Shown here piece after piece: positions 13,769 to 21,501 of a DNA stretch of 43,536 nt. A program made the position numbers and the translations under genes. The notes under the pieces were generated by a model. It did no database searches. It was not told the origin of the DNA and was given only the letters and a program-made list of their open reading frames with translations. This DNA comes from DATFEN01 sp035691285. Its GTDB lineage: Bacteria; Acidobacteriota; Vicinamibacteria; Fen-336. The stretch covers positions 1 through 43,536 of the forward strand of contig DASSJI010000033.1 in NCBI GenBank assembly GCA_035691285.1. The letters are read 5' to 3'. How positions within the stretch are numbered: the first letter of the stretch is position 1; each line of letters opens with the position of its first letter.

Positions 13769-15517
13769 TTGTCCACCCTCGACTGGGCGGTGCTCGCCGT
13801 CTACCTGGTCGGCATCGTCGGCTTCGGCCTGTGGGCTGGCCGCGGCAACCGCCGCATCGACGACTTCTTCCTCGCAGGGCGCGAGATGCGCTGGTGGGCG
13901 GTCGGCCTCTCGGTGATGGCCACCCAGATCAGCGCGATCACCTTCATCGGCACCACGGGGCAGGCCTACACCGACGGCATGCGCTTCCTGGTCGTCTACT
14001 TCGGCTTGCCCTTCGCCATGGTGATCCTGTGCGCGACCCTCGTGCCCTTCTTCTACCAGGCGCGGGTGTTCACCGCCTACGAGTATCTGGAGCGCCGCTT
14101 CGACGCGCGGACGCGCACACTGACGAGCCTGCTGTTCCTGCTGTCCCGGGGACTGTCCGTGGGCGTGACGCTCTACGCGCCGTCCCTCGTGCTCTCGGTC
14201 CTGCTCGGCTGGGGCGAGGCGCCGACGGTCCTGCTCATGGGGCTCTCCACGATCGTCTACGTGATGTACGGGGGCAACCGCTCGGTGATCTGGACCGACG
14301 TGGTGCAGATGGCGATCATCTGGGCGGGCATCCTTCTCTGCTTCGGGGTGGCGATCCGCCAGCTTCCCGACGACGTCGGACTCCGTGATGCTCTGGCTCT
14401 CGCCCAGGCCGGCGACAAGCTGCGCGTGATGGACGGTTCTCCTTCCTTGACCCAGCCCTACACGCTCTGGAGCGGCCTCGTGGGCGGGCTGTTCCTGATG
14501 CTGTCCTACTTCGGCTGCGACCAGAGCCAGGTGCAGCGCTACCTGTCTGGCAAGAGCCTCACGCAGAGCCGGTTGTCGCTGCTCTTCAACGCCTTCCTCA
14601 AGGTGCCGATGCAGTTCCTGATTCTGCTCACGGGCGTGCTGGTGTTCGTGTTCTATCACTTCCACGCGCCGCCGATCCTGTGGAACCGCGTCGAGCTCCA
14701 CCGCCTCGAGCGGGAAGCGCCGCGGGAGCTCGCCGCCGCGCGCGAGGGGTTCGAGCGAGCCTACGCGGCCCGGCGAGTCGCCGCCGACGAGTACGTCGCG
14801 ACCCGGAGCGCCGAGGCCGCAGAGCGATACCGCGAGCGCGGGCGCGAGCTCGAGGCCGCCCGAAGGGTGGCCGTCGACATCGCCGACCGTACCACGACCC
14901 GGGAAGCCCGCTCGCCCCTGGCCGACCGCCTGGCGCGCATCCTGGGAATCAAGGCGCCGACGTACAACGACACCAACTACATCTTCCCAACCTACGTTCT
15001 CACCCAGTTGCCCCGGGGTCTCGCTGGGCTCGTGATCGCAGTCATCTTCGCCGCGGCGATGTCCACGCTGTCGGGCGAGTTCAACTCGCTGGCCACCGCC
15101 ACCATGGTGGACTTCTACAAGCGCTACGTTCGCCCGAGCGGCGGTGACGCCCACGAGCTCCTCGTGTCGCGTCTGCTCACGGCGTTCTGGGGCGGATTCG
15201 CCTGCCTGGTCGCGCTCCAGGCCGGGAGGCTCGGCACCGCGATCGAGGTGGTGAACCGTTTCGGGTCCTATTTCTATGGCTCGATCCTCGGGGTGTTCGC
15301 GCTGGCGGTGCTGACGCCGCGGGCCGGGCCGCGAGGGGCCTTCTACGGCCTGGTCGTCGGCATGTCGACCGTCGCGCTCGTGGCCTGGACGACGTCCATC
15401 CACTTCCTCTGGTACAACCTGATCGGTACCCTCGCGGTGCTCGTCTCCGGCCTCGCGATCACGGCGCTTTCGGGCGAAGCTCCGGCCGCCGCGCCCCAGG
15501 GGACGCAGCGTTCCTGA
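13769..15517 (+). CDS. Sodium:solute symporter (SSS family) with a long central loop
   Basis: 582 residues from a TTG start at 13769. The protein has the many membrane spans of the SSS family, which imports sugars, amino acids, vitamins or organic acids with sodium. Family blocks are 'IDDFFLAGREMRWWAVGLSVMATQISAITFIGT' in the first spans, 'YGGNRSVIWTDVVQM' and 'YFGCDQSQVQRYLSGKS'. The later 'AVIFAAAMSTLSGEFNSLATATMVDFYKR' is the sodium-site region. Residues about 300-400, between two spans, form an unusual hydrophilic stretch rich in Arg, Glu and Ala that looks like a coiled coil. The substrate cannot be named. The gene is coupled to the preceding 40-residue membrane peptide and meets ada tail to tail with a 20-bp gap. 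Confidence 0.92.
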   Translation: MSTLDWAVLAVYLVGIVGFGLWAGRGNRRIDDFFLAGREMRWWAVGLSVMATQISAITFIGTTGQAYTDGMRFLVVYFGLPFAMVILCATLVPFFYQARVFTAYEYLERRFDARTRTLTSLLFLLSRGLSVGVTLYAPSLVLSVLLGWGEAPTVLLMGLSTIVYVMYGGNRSVIWTDVVQMAIIWAGILLCFGVAIRQLPDDVGLRDALALAQAGDKLRVMDGSPSLTQPYTLWSGLVGGLFLMLSYFGCDQSQVQRYLSGKSLTQSRLSLLFNAFLKVPMQFLILLTGVLVFVFYHFHAPPILWNRVELHRLEREAPRELAAAREGFERAYAARRVAADEYVATRSAEAAERYRERGRELEAARRVAVDIADRTTTREARSPLADRLARILGIKAPTYNDTNYIFPTYVLTQLPRGLAGLVIAVIFAAAMSTLSGEFNSLATATMVDFYKRYVRPSGGDAHELLVSRLLTAFWGGFACLVALQAGRLGTAIEVVNRFGSYFYGSILGVFALAVLTPRAGPRGAFYGLVVGMSTVALVAWTTSIHFLWYNLIGTLAVLVSGLAITALSGEAPAAAPQGTQRS

Positions 15518-15537
15518 CGCGTGGACGACCAGTCGGG

Positions 15538-16587
15538 CTATCGCCTCGCCTCGTTCGCGAGCAGCTTCTCCTTGCGGGGGATGCCCCAGCGGTAGCCGGT
15601 GGGCTTGCCGCTCGCTCCCACGGCCCGGTGGCACGGGATCACCACCGCGACCGGGTTCGTGGCGCAGGCGCGGCCGACGGCGCGGGCCGCGCCGGGCTCC
15701 CCGATCGCGCGGGCGATCTCCCCGTAGCTGCGCGTCTCGCCCTGCGGGATCTCGCGCAGCGCCTCGAAGACACGCCACTGGAAGGCCGTGGCCTGGATGT
15801 CCACCGGGATCTCGACGCTCGTTCCGCCCTTGACGCGGGCCACGACCGCCTGCACCCACTCGGCGCGGGAGCCGCGGTCGCGGACGATGTCCGCGGCGGG
15901 GTACTCGCGCCGGAGGCCGGCGACCAGCTCCCGCTCGCTCCTCCCGAACTGCACGGCCGACACGCCCCGGTCGGACGCCGCGACCAGCATCCGACCGAGC
16001 GGCGTCTCGACCACCGTGTAGCCGAGGCGGAGCCCGCGGCCCCCCTTGCGATAGACGGCGGGCGTCATGCCCAACCGCCCGCGCGTCTCGGCGTACGCGC
16101 GCGTGCTCGATCCATAGCCGGCTTCGTAGATCGCCTCGGTCACGGCGTCCCCCTCCTTGAGGCGCCTCTTGAGCGCCTCGAGCCGCTGCGCCGCCGCGTA
16201 CTGCCTCGGCGAGAAGCCCGTCGCCTCGCGGAACGTCCGCTGCAGGTGCCAGGGGCTCAGGCCCGTGGCCTCGCCGAGGCTGGCGAGGCTGGGTGGAGCC
16301 TCCGGGCTCGCGTCGATCAGGCGGCGCACCCTCGTCACGAGCGAGGCTCGCGGATCGCCGAGCCGCGGCCGGCAACGGCGGCAGGCCCGAAAGCCCGCCG
16401 CCTCCGCGGCCTCGCAGTTGTCGTAGAAGGCGACCCGCTCCCGCCTGGGCCGCCGCGCCGGACAGGAGGGCCTGCAGTAGATTCCCGTGGTGCTGACCGC
16501 GAAGACGAAGCGCCCGTCGGCGCTCCGGTCCCGTCGGGCCACTGCCCGCCAGCGCCTGTCGCGCTCGGCGATCGCGATCACCCTCAT
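15538..16587 (-). CDS. ada: Ada: methylation-sensing regulator and O6-methylguanine-DNA methyltransferase
   Basis: 349 residues from the ATG at 16587; the longer frame upstream enters the next gene. Ada removes methyl groups from alkylated DNA and activates the adaptive response. The N-terminal zinc domain has C38, C42, C69 and C72, the same positions as in E. coli Ada, where C38 takes methyl from phosphotriesters. An AraC-type helix-turn-helix follows around residues 80-180 ('LGEATGLSPWHLQRTFREATGFSPRQYAAAQRL'-like region). The C-terminal methyltransferase domain has the acceptor cysteine C319 in 'VIPCHR' and ends with 'RWGIPRKEKLL'. The N-terminal and C-terminal halves are both complete. 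Confidence 0.96.
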   Translation of the reverse strand: MRVIAIAERDRRWRAVARRDRSADGRFVFAVSTTGIYCRPSCPARRPRRERVAFYDNCEAAEAAGFRACRRCRPRLGDPRASLVTRVRRLIDASPEAPPSLASLGEATGLSPWHLQRTFREATGFSPRQYAAAQRLEALKRRLKEGDAVTEAIYEAGYGSSTRAYAETRGRLGMTPAVYRKGGRGLRLGYTVVETPLGRMLVAASDRGVSAVQFGRSERELVAGLRREYPAADIVRDRGSRAEWVQAVVARVKGGTSVEIPVDIQATAFQWRVFEALREIPQGETRSYGEIARAIGEPGAARAVGRACATNPVAVVIPCHRAVGASGKPTGYRWGIPRKEKLLANEARR

Positions 16588-16652
16588 GACGATCCGAAGA
16601 TACGCGCCTCGCGGCTCCGGCTCTACACGATTCTTGCGGTCAAACCGGGGCG

Positions 16653-17333
16653 CTACCGGGCCCCCGGCGCGACGCGGTGATCGAGGGCCGGGAGCTTCCA
16701 GTCGATGACCAGGCCGACGCCGATCTTCCGCGCGGCCTCGGCGCCGTAGAGCCTCTCGACCAGGTACAGGGCCGGCTCGTAGCTCCGCGCTCCGCCGGCG
16801 CTCGTGATGGCCTTGCCGTCGTGGACGAACAGCGGACCCTTCTTCAGCTTGACGGCCGGAAACCACTCGCCGAAGCGGTCTTGATCGCCCGGGAAGGTGG
16901 TCGCCTCCAGCCCGTCGAGCAGGCCGGCCTTCGCCAGGAGGAAGGCGCCGTCGCAGAGGGACATGACGTAGCGCGCTTTCCCGCCCTTCTCCCTCACCCA
17001 AGCGAGCAGGGCCTGGTCACGCAGGTCGCTGTCCATGTTGTGCTCGGCGCTCGGCACCACGAGGAGGTCGATGGGCGGCGCGTTCTCGAAGGTGTAGGCG
17101 GGCTGCAGCCAGAGGCCTTCGAAGGTGCGGATCGCGCCCTTGCGGGGCGCGACCGTGAACACCTCCGGAGCCTCGCCGACGTGGAAGCGAAGGTGGTGGA
17201 GCACGTCGTAAGGCGCCATCAGCTCCGAGTTGTAGACGCCCGGAAGCACCAGGAAGCCGATGCTGCGTAGCGGCGGCTCGGACGGGACGGCGGCGCTCGG
17301 GGCGAGCAGGGAGAGAGCCAGCAGTATTTCCAT
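16653..17333 (-). CDS. Exported DJ-1/PfpI-family protein
   Basis: 226 residues with an N-terminal hydrophobic signal sequence (about residues 1-16). The rest is a DJ-1/PfpI flavodoxin-like domain. The nucleophile elbow is 'YVMSLCDGAFLLAKAGLLDG' with C127, and a candidate partner glutamate is E37 in 'NSELMAPYD'. This arrangement fits the AraC-like or isonitrile hydratase branch of the family. An export signal is less usual for the fold, most members being cytoplasmic. The activity (hydratase, glyoxalase-like, chaperone) cannot be chosen from sequence. It sits 24 bp downstream of the LytTR regulator gene on the same strand and could be cotranscribed. Confidence 0.85.
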   Translation of the reverse strand: MEILLALSLLAPSAAVPSEPPLRSIGFLVLPGVYNSELMAPYDVLHHLRFHVGEAPEVFTVAPRKGAIRTFEGLWLQPAYTFENAPPIDLLVVPSAEHNMDSDLRDQALLAWVREKGGKARYVMSLCDGAFLLAKAGLLDGLEATTFPGDQDRFGEWFPAVKLKKGPLFVHDGKAITSAGGARSYEPALYLVERLYGAEAARKIGVGLVIDWKLPALDHRVAPGAR

Positions 17334-17357
17334 GGCGGGATTGTAGGCGCGCCGACC

Positions 17358-18125
17358 TCAGAGCTCCTTGCCGAGCAGGCCCTGGAGACGGTCGCGGTAG
17401 CTGCGGGAGAGGGTCAGCCGTGTGCCGTCGCGCAGGACGACCTCGTACTCGCCGTGGAACAGCGGGTGGAGCTCCTTGATCTGGTCGATGCGGACGATGG
17501 CGGTGCGATGGATGCGGATGAACTGCGCCGGGTCGAGGCGCGCTTCCAGCGCGCTCATCGTCTCGCGCACCAGGTGAGACTCCTTGCCGGCGTGCAGGCA
17601 CACGTAGTTCCCCGAGGACTCGACCCAGTCGATCTCGTCCGTGCGCAGGAAAAAGAGCCGACCGGAGCTCCTCACGACGACCCGCTCGAGGAACTGCGGC
17701 TCGGGCTTCAGGTCCTTGAGCAGGGCGAGGAGCCGATCGTTGACGCCGTTGCCCGCCTCGGCTTCGACGGTCCTGCGCGCTCGTTCGAGGGCCAGCCGGA
17801 AGCGCTCCTCGTCGAAGGGCTTCAGCAGGTAGTCGACCGCGTGCACCTCGAAGGCCTGCAGCGCGTACTGATCGTAGGCCGTCACGAAGACGATCGCCGG
17901 CAGCTTCTCGCCCTCCAGGGCCTTGACCACTCCGAAGCCGTCGAGCTCTGGAACCTGCACGTCGAGGAAGACGAGGTCGGGACGCTCCTTCCGTATCGTG
18001 TCGACGGCTTCGTTGCCGTCGCTACACTCTCCGACGATCTCGACGTCGGCCCCGGGCGCGAGGAGCGTGCGCAGGCGCTCCCGAGCGATCGGCTCGTCGT
18101 CGACGATCAGGACGCGGATCTTCAC
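17358..18125 (-). CDS. LytTR-family response regulator
   Basis: 255 residues from a GTG start. The receiver domain (about 1-120) has acidic pocket residues D9, D10 and E11, the phosphoacceptor D55 in 'LVFLDVQVPELDG', T82 in 'VTAYDQYALQAFE' and K102 in 'YLLKPF'. The C-terminal LytTR DNA-binding domain (about 145-250) has 'FLRTDEIDWVESSGNYVCLH' and 'FIRIHRTAIVRIDQIKEL', both typical. It should be phosphorylated by the LytS-type kinase encoded just upstream. LytTR regulators often control surface, autolysis or metabolite-uptake genes. The targets here are unknown; the exported DJ-1-like gene downstream is one candidate. Confidence 0.95.
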   Translation of the reverse strand: MKIRVLIVDDEPIARERLRTLLAPGADVEIVGECSDGNEAVDTIRKERPDLVFLDVQVPELDGFGVVKALEGEKLPAIVFVTAYDQYALQAFEVHAVDYLLKPFDEERFRLALERARRTVEAEAGNGVNDRLLALLKDLKPEPQFLERVVVRSSGRLFFLRTDEIDWVESSGNYVCLHAGKESHLVRETMSALEARLDPAQFIRIHRTAIVRIDQIKELHPLFHGEYEVVLRDGTRLTLSRSYRDRLQGLLGKEL

Positions 18126-18177
18126 TTCGATGGACTCCGCTTCGTGCGGATGGAGATGCCCGACTCCAAGCTACGAG

Positions 18178-18205
18178 CCGGAAGCTCTGTAAGTTCCGAA
18201 AGCTC
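18178..18205. repeat. Two 10-bp direct repeats before the response-regulator gene
   Basis: CCGGAAGCTC (18178-18187) and CCGAAAGCTC (18196-18205) are the same in nine of ten bases and begin 18 bp apart. They lie in the 157-bp space between the kinase and regulator genes, about 55-80 bp upstream of the regulator start. LytTR proteins bind pairs of direct repeats, though usually with wider spacing. The rest of the space holds no gene that I can see. Confidence 0.35.
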
Positions 18206-18282
18206 AACGACATCCAAGCAGATGAACACCACGACTGCACAGGATGAATGCAATTTGGACGCCCGCGAAGCCGGGAGGCGAA

Positions 18283-19413
18283 CTAATGGACGACTGGAGC
18301 CTGGAGCCCCGCCGTTGCGGCGCGGACCGGGATCTCGACGCGCGCCTCGACACCACGTCCGTCGGCGCGGCTGCGCAGCTCGAACGACGCCTCGCCTCCG
18401 TAGAGCTGGTGAAGGCGCGCTTGCGTATTGGCCAGGCCCACGCCGCCCCGGCCTCGGACGAGGCCCTCTGCGGGCAGGCCGGGCCCGTCGTCGGAGACCC
18501 CCAGGACGAGCCGGCTCCCCACGCGCGCGGCGGTGATCACGAGGTGCCCGGTGCCGGCGCGCCGCGAGATTCCGTGACGGATCGCGTTCTCGACGAGGGG
18601 CTGCAGGATCAGGTTCGGGACCTGCACGTCCCACGCCTCAGGATCGACCAGGGTCTTCACCGACAGCCGGTCGCGGAACCGGGTGCGCTCGATCTCGAGG
18701 TAGCGATCGATGAAGTCGAGCTCCTGCTTCAGGGTCACCTCCTGGGCGCCGACTTTGTCCAGGGAGTCCCGCAAGAGGTCGCCGAGCAGCGCCAGAATGT
18801 GATCCGCCGCCTTCACGTCGGTGTGCATGAGCGCCGAGACCGAGTGCAGCGTGTTGAACAGGAAGTGCGGGTGGAGCTGCATCCGCAGCATCTGGAGCTG
18901 CGCCTGGGCCAGCTGCGTCTCGAGGCGCGAGGCCCTGAGCTCCCGCTCGCGCCAGCGCCGGTAGTAGAGGACGCCGTGGCTGACGAAGGCCATCTGCACG
19001 TACATCAGGAGAGCGCCCAGGTAGGTCTGGACGAACAGGATCCACGTCGTGGGGCGCGCGATGTTCGGGTCGTCGAAGAACACGGCGTAGTAGGGCCGGA
19101 TGGGCTGGACCGTCGCGATGTAGCCGAGGTGGATCAGTGTTCCGGCGGCGAGATGCGCCGCCGCGGCCCTTGGCCAGGCGTCGCGTGCGAACGGCCACCG
19201 GGTCGAGATCCAGACCGCCACCGGCGCGCCCAGGCCGAAGAACACGCTGTCGAGGTAGTTCGCGGTGAGGCGGCCCCAGGGCACGCGCATGCCTTTCTCG
19301 AGGTGCCACAGGACGCTCTGGGCGATGAAGACGGAGTCGTAGACGACCCAGAGTCCCACGCCCCAGGCGGCCATCCGCAGGTAAGGTCCGACATCGCGTC
19401 TCAAGAGGCTCAC
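18283..19413 (-). CDS. LytS/YehU-type membrane histidine kinase
   Basis: 376 residues from a GTG at 19413; a TTG at 19425 four codons upstream is possible, but no ribosome site supports either. About four membrane spans fill residues 10-150. A short coiled-coil linker ('RELRASRLETQLAQAQLQML') leads into the His_kinase domain, with the phosphorylated histidine in 'LHPHFLFNTLHSVSALM' near residue 181. The ATPase domain has 'LILQPLVENAIRHGI' (N box), 'LGVSDDGPGLP' (G1) and 'GGVGLANTQARLHQLYG' (G2). It is the partner of the LytTR regulator encoded 157 bp downstream. The sensed signal is unknown; the sensor part is purely membranous, without a large external loop. Confidence 0.93.
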   Translation of the reverse strand: MSLLRRDVGPYLRMAAWGVGLWVVYDSVFIAQSVLWHLEKGMRVPWGRLTANYLDSVFFGLGAPVAVWISTRWPFARDAWPRAAAAHLAAGTLIHLGYIATVQPIRPYYAVFFDDPNIARPTTWILFVQTYLGALLMYVQMAFVSHGVLYYRRWRERELRASRLETQLAQAQLQMLRMQLHPHFLFNTLHSVSALMHTDVKAADHILALLGDLLRDSLDKVGAQEVTLKQELDFIDRYLEIERTRFRDRLSVKTLVDPEAWDVQVPNLILQPLVENAIRHGISRRAGTGHLVITAARVGSRLVLGVSDDGPGLPAEGLVRGRGGVGLANTQARLHQLYGGEASFELRSRADGRGVEARVEIPVRAATAGLQAPVVH

Positions 19414-19532
19414 GCGGGGCGGCAAGTTTAGCAGGCGTGGACCGCACGCCGTCGAGGCCGTGACGAACCGGCCGAAACGCGCCGTGGAGCGCTGGTCTGG
19501 AGGGGTCGGCAGCGGCGCCAGCGGCGAGCCGC

Positions 19533-20135
19533 CTAGCGCAGCAGGCCCGAGGCTGCCCCGTCCAGGGCGCCGGGGATCGAGAACGCGGACGCGGCGCCCG
19601 CGGGCCGGTCAGCGCCCGGCGCGCCGGCGAGCGCCGAGCGAATCGCCGACTGGCTGTCCGCGTCGAGGGGCGCCTCCTGCGCCAGGAGGACGCGGCGGTC
19701 GACACGCCGGCCCATCAGCCCGTCGCCGGCATGCGGCTGGCGGGGCGCGACGAGGTGGGCGATCTCGTGGGCGATGACCCGTCCCACGGCGATCGAGAGC
19801 TGCAAGGCGTTGGATGAGCCGGGCCGGGCCCCCTCGAGCACCCGACGGACGTCTCCGACGTAGACCCAGAGCGCGTGGGTCCGCCCGCGCTCTCGAAGCA
19901 CCGACCCGAGGACCAGGTCCCTGCCGCGTCGCGGGTGCGCATCCAGGAGAATGATCCGGACTTCGCCCGCGCCGTGCGTGCGACCGGTCCCGGGCGGGGC
20001 CGCGTCCCAGCGCAGCGCGAGGCCGGTGTCGGCCAGCGCCGCGGCCACGGCGCGCTCCAGCGTGGGCCGGGACAGAGGCAGGCCTTGGAGGTTCGTGAGC
20101 ACCAGGGTCAGCGCGGCTGCGGCCAGAGCGACCAT
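19533..20135 (-). CDS. Exported putative zinc metalloprotease with HExxH and GLM motifs
   Basis: 200 residues from an ATG at 20135, preceded by a clear ribosome site (GGGAGGT about 8-14 bp upstream). The first 18 residues are a hydrophobic signal or anchor. The conserved part is 'VGRVIAHEIAHLVAPRQPHAGDGLM', with H123, E124 and H127 forming the zinc HExxH motif. H135 lies eight residues after the second zinc histidine, and G139-L140-M141 follows. This resembles the metzincin plan (HExxH, third His, Met turn) but with longer spacing. Proteins of this shape are frequent in Acidobacteriota as far as I recall. The C-terminal 50 residues are Ala/Gly rich and probably disordered. Peptidase activity is inferred from the motif alone. 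Confidence 0.7.
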   Translation of the reverse strand: MVALAAAALTLVLTNLQGLPLSRPTLERAVAAALADTGLALRWDAAPPGTGRTHGAGEVRIILLDAHPRRGRDLVLGSVLRERGRTHALWVYVGDVRRVLEGARPGSSNALQLSIAVGRVIAHEIAHLVAPRQPHAGDGLMGRRVDRRVLLAQEAPLDADSQSAIRSALAGAPGADRPAGAASAFSIPGALDGAASGLLR

Positions 20136-20193
20136 CGTGACCTCCCGGGATGGCGTCGGTTACTGCGATGAGACGCGCAGCCGCGCAGGAAGG

Positions 20194-20237
20194 TTCGCGG
20201 AATTCGCGATCGTTCGAATATTCAAAAAAGTATTCAA
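20194..20237. promoter_or_regulatory. AT-rich divergent control region with palindrome and repeats
   Basis: This is the AT-richest stretch of the intergenic space between the divergent genes at 20135 and 20296. It contains the 8-bp palindrome GAATATTC (20216-20223), a run of six A (20224-20229), and TATTCAA twice, 12 bp apart (20219-20225 and 20231-20237). TTCGCG also occurs twice, ten bases apart, at the left end. This looks like a regulator-binding and promoter region, but no textbook -35/-10 pair stands out. Confidence 0.45.
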
Positions 20238-20295
20238 GAGAAACGCCGCTCAACGAATTGGAGGGATTCGCTTCCCTGGACGCGGCGCCGCCGCT

Positions 20296-20769
20296 ATGGT
20301 GAAGTCGCATTCGATGAGCGGACGACGCGAGGACGTGCAGGCGCTCTGGGCGCGGACGTCGCTGCGCCTCTGGCCCGAGGACTACGCCCTCGCCAGCCTG
20401 CCGGCAGAGGCGCTGCCCGCCGCCGCCGCGTTCGTCGCCAGCAGGTCCGGGTGCTTCCTGGCCCTCGTGCTCGAGCGCGACGAGGTGTCGCTGACCGCGC
20501 CCGAAGGCCTCTGGCGTGCGAGCCCGCTGCGGGCGCGGGCGCGCCGCGAGAGCGGCCCCTACAGGGCGATCACTCTCGACCTCGACCTGGATCTCGGCGT
20601 CTGTGGCTATCTCGCTCCGGCTGCGGCCCGCTTGGCGGCGGCGGGCATCTCGATCGTCCCGCAGTGCGGGTTCCTCAAGGACCACCTGCTGGTCCATGCG
20701 CCCGACGTGGAGCGGGCGGTCGCCGTGCTCGAGGCCTGGATCGGCCGCTGCCGAGGGGCCACGCCGTAG
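20296..20769 (+). CDS. ACT-domain protein (DUF2241-like)
   Basis: 157 residues from the ATG at 20296; an ATG at 20314 is an equally possible start. The sequence follows the small ACT-like pattern. An N-terminal strand 'LRLWPEDYALASLPAEAL' leads into 'FLALVLERDEVSLTAPEGLW', then 'YRAITLDLDLDLGVCGYLAPAAARLAAAGISIVPQCGFLKDHLLV', and ends in 'ERAVAVLEAW'. ACT domains bind amino acids or other small ligands and regulate enzymes or transcription. Here the domain stands alone with no attached enzyme. It is convergent with bshB1 (15-bp gap). Ligand and partner are unknown. Confidence 0.78.
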   Translation: MVKSHSMSGRREDVQALWARTSLRLWPEDYALASLPAEALPAAAAFVASRSGCFLALVLERDEVSLTAPEGLWRASPLRARARRESGPYRAITLDLDLDLGVCGYLAPAAARLAAAGISIVPQCGFLKDHLLVHAPDVERAVAVLEAWIGRCRGATP

Positions 20770-20784
20770 CGGTCGGCCTGGCCC

Positions 20785-21501
20785 CTACGACGCGCCGGCC
20801 AGGGCGAGAAGGTCGCGGACGGTCAGGGGCTCGCGTGTGACGAAGCCCTCGCCGTAGGTCACGCCGATGCGCTGCCCGGCCCGGCGCGCCGAGAGCTCGG
20901 CCGCGGCCCGGAACCCGTCGAGGGGATTCGACGCGTCGGCGCCCGTCTTTCGGAACTGGCTCTCGTATGCCGCAAGGGAGCGCAGCTTCGTTTCCCATGC
21001 CGCCGTGACGTCCACGACGAAGCTGGGCGGAACCTCCGCGGCCTCGGTGACGGACGGCACGTAGACGAGCCTGGCCGGGCGGAACGCAGCGCCCAGCTCC
21101 GGCCGGTAGTTGCGCAGGCCGGCCACGAACCACGCGTCGTACACGAGCCTGCCGGCGGCCGTGTGGTCGGGATGGCGCTGCTCCCAGTGCGGCAGCAACA
21201 CGAGCCGCGGGCGGAGCCGACGCACGGCGGCCACGACGACGTCGCGCATTTCCGGCGTCGCCACGAGCCGCGAGTCGGGCAGCCCGAGCGACTCGCGATG
21301 CGCCGCGCCCAGGATGCGAGCGGCGGCCTGCGCCTCCGCCTCGCGCGTCTCGGGCGTGCCGCGGCTGCCGCTCTCGCCGCGCGTGAGGTCCACGATCGCC
21401 ACGCGCCGCCCGCGCCCGGCCTCCAGGGCGAGCGTGCCGCCGCAGGTCAGCTCCGCGTCGTCCGGATGGGCGAAGAACGCGGCGACGTCGAAGTCGCTCA
21501 T
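20785..21501 (-). CDS. bshB1: Bacillithiol biosynthesis deacetylase
   Basis: 238 residues from the ATG at 21501, overlapping the stop of the preceding gene (ATGA). This is a PIG-L/LmbE zinc deacetylase that removes acetyl from GlcNAc-malate, the second step of bacillithiol synthesis. Zinc ligands are H12 and D15 in 'FFAHPDDAEL' and H113 in 'HPDHTAAGRL'. Other BshB1 signs are 'LTRGESGSRGTPETREAEA' and 'NLPDS'-like 'GLPDSRLV'. PIG-L enzymes also act on other substrates, but this one is in the same operon as bshC and bshA, which makes the assignment strong. Confidence 0.93.
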   Translation of the reverse strand: MSDFDVAAFFAHPDDAELTCGGTLALEAGRGRRVAIVDLTRGESGSRGTPETREAEAQAAARILGAAHRESLGLPDSRLVATPEMRDVVVAAVRRLRPRLVLLPHWEQRHPDHTAAGRLVYDAWFVAGLRNYRPELGAAFRPARLVYVPSVTEAAEVPPSFVVDVTAAWETKLRSLAAYESQFRKTGADASNPLDGFRAAAELSARRAGQRIGVTYGEGFVTREPLTVRDLLALAGAS

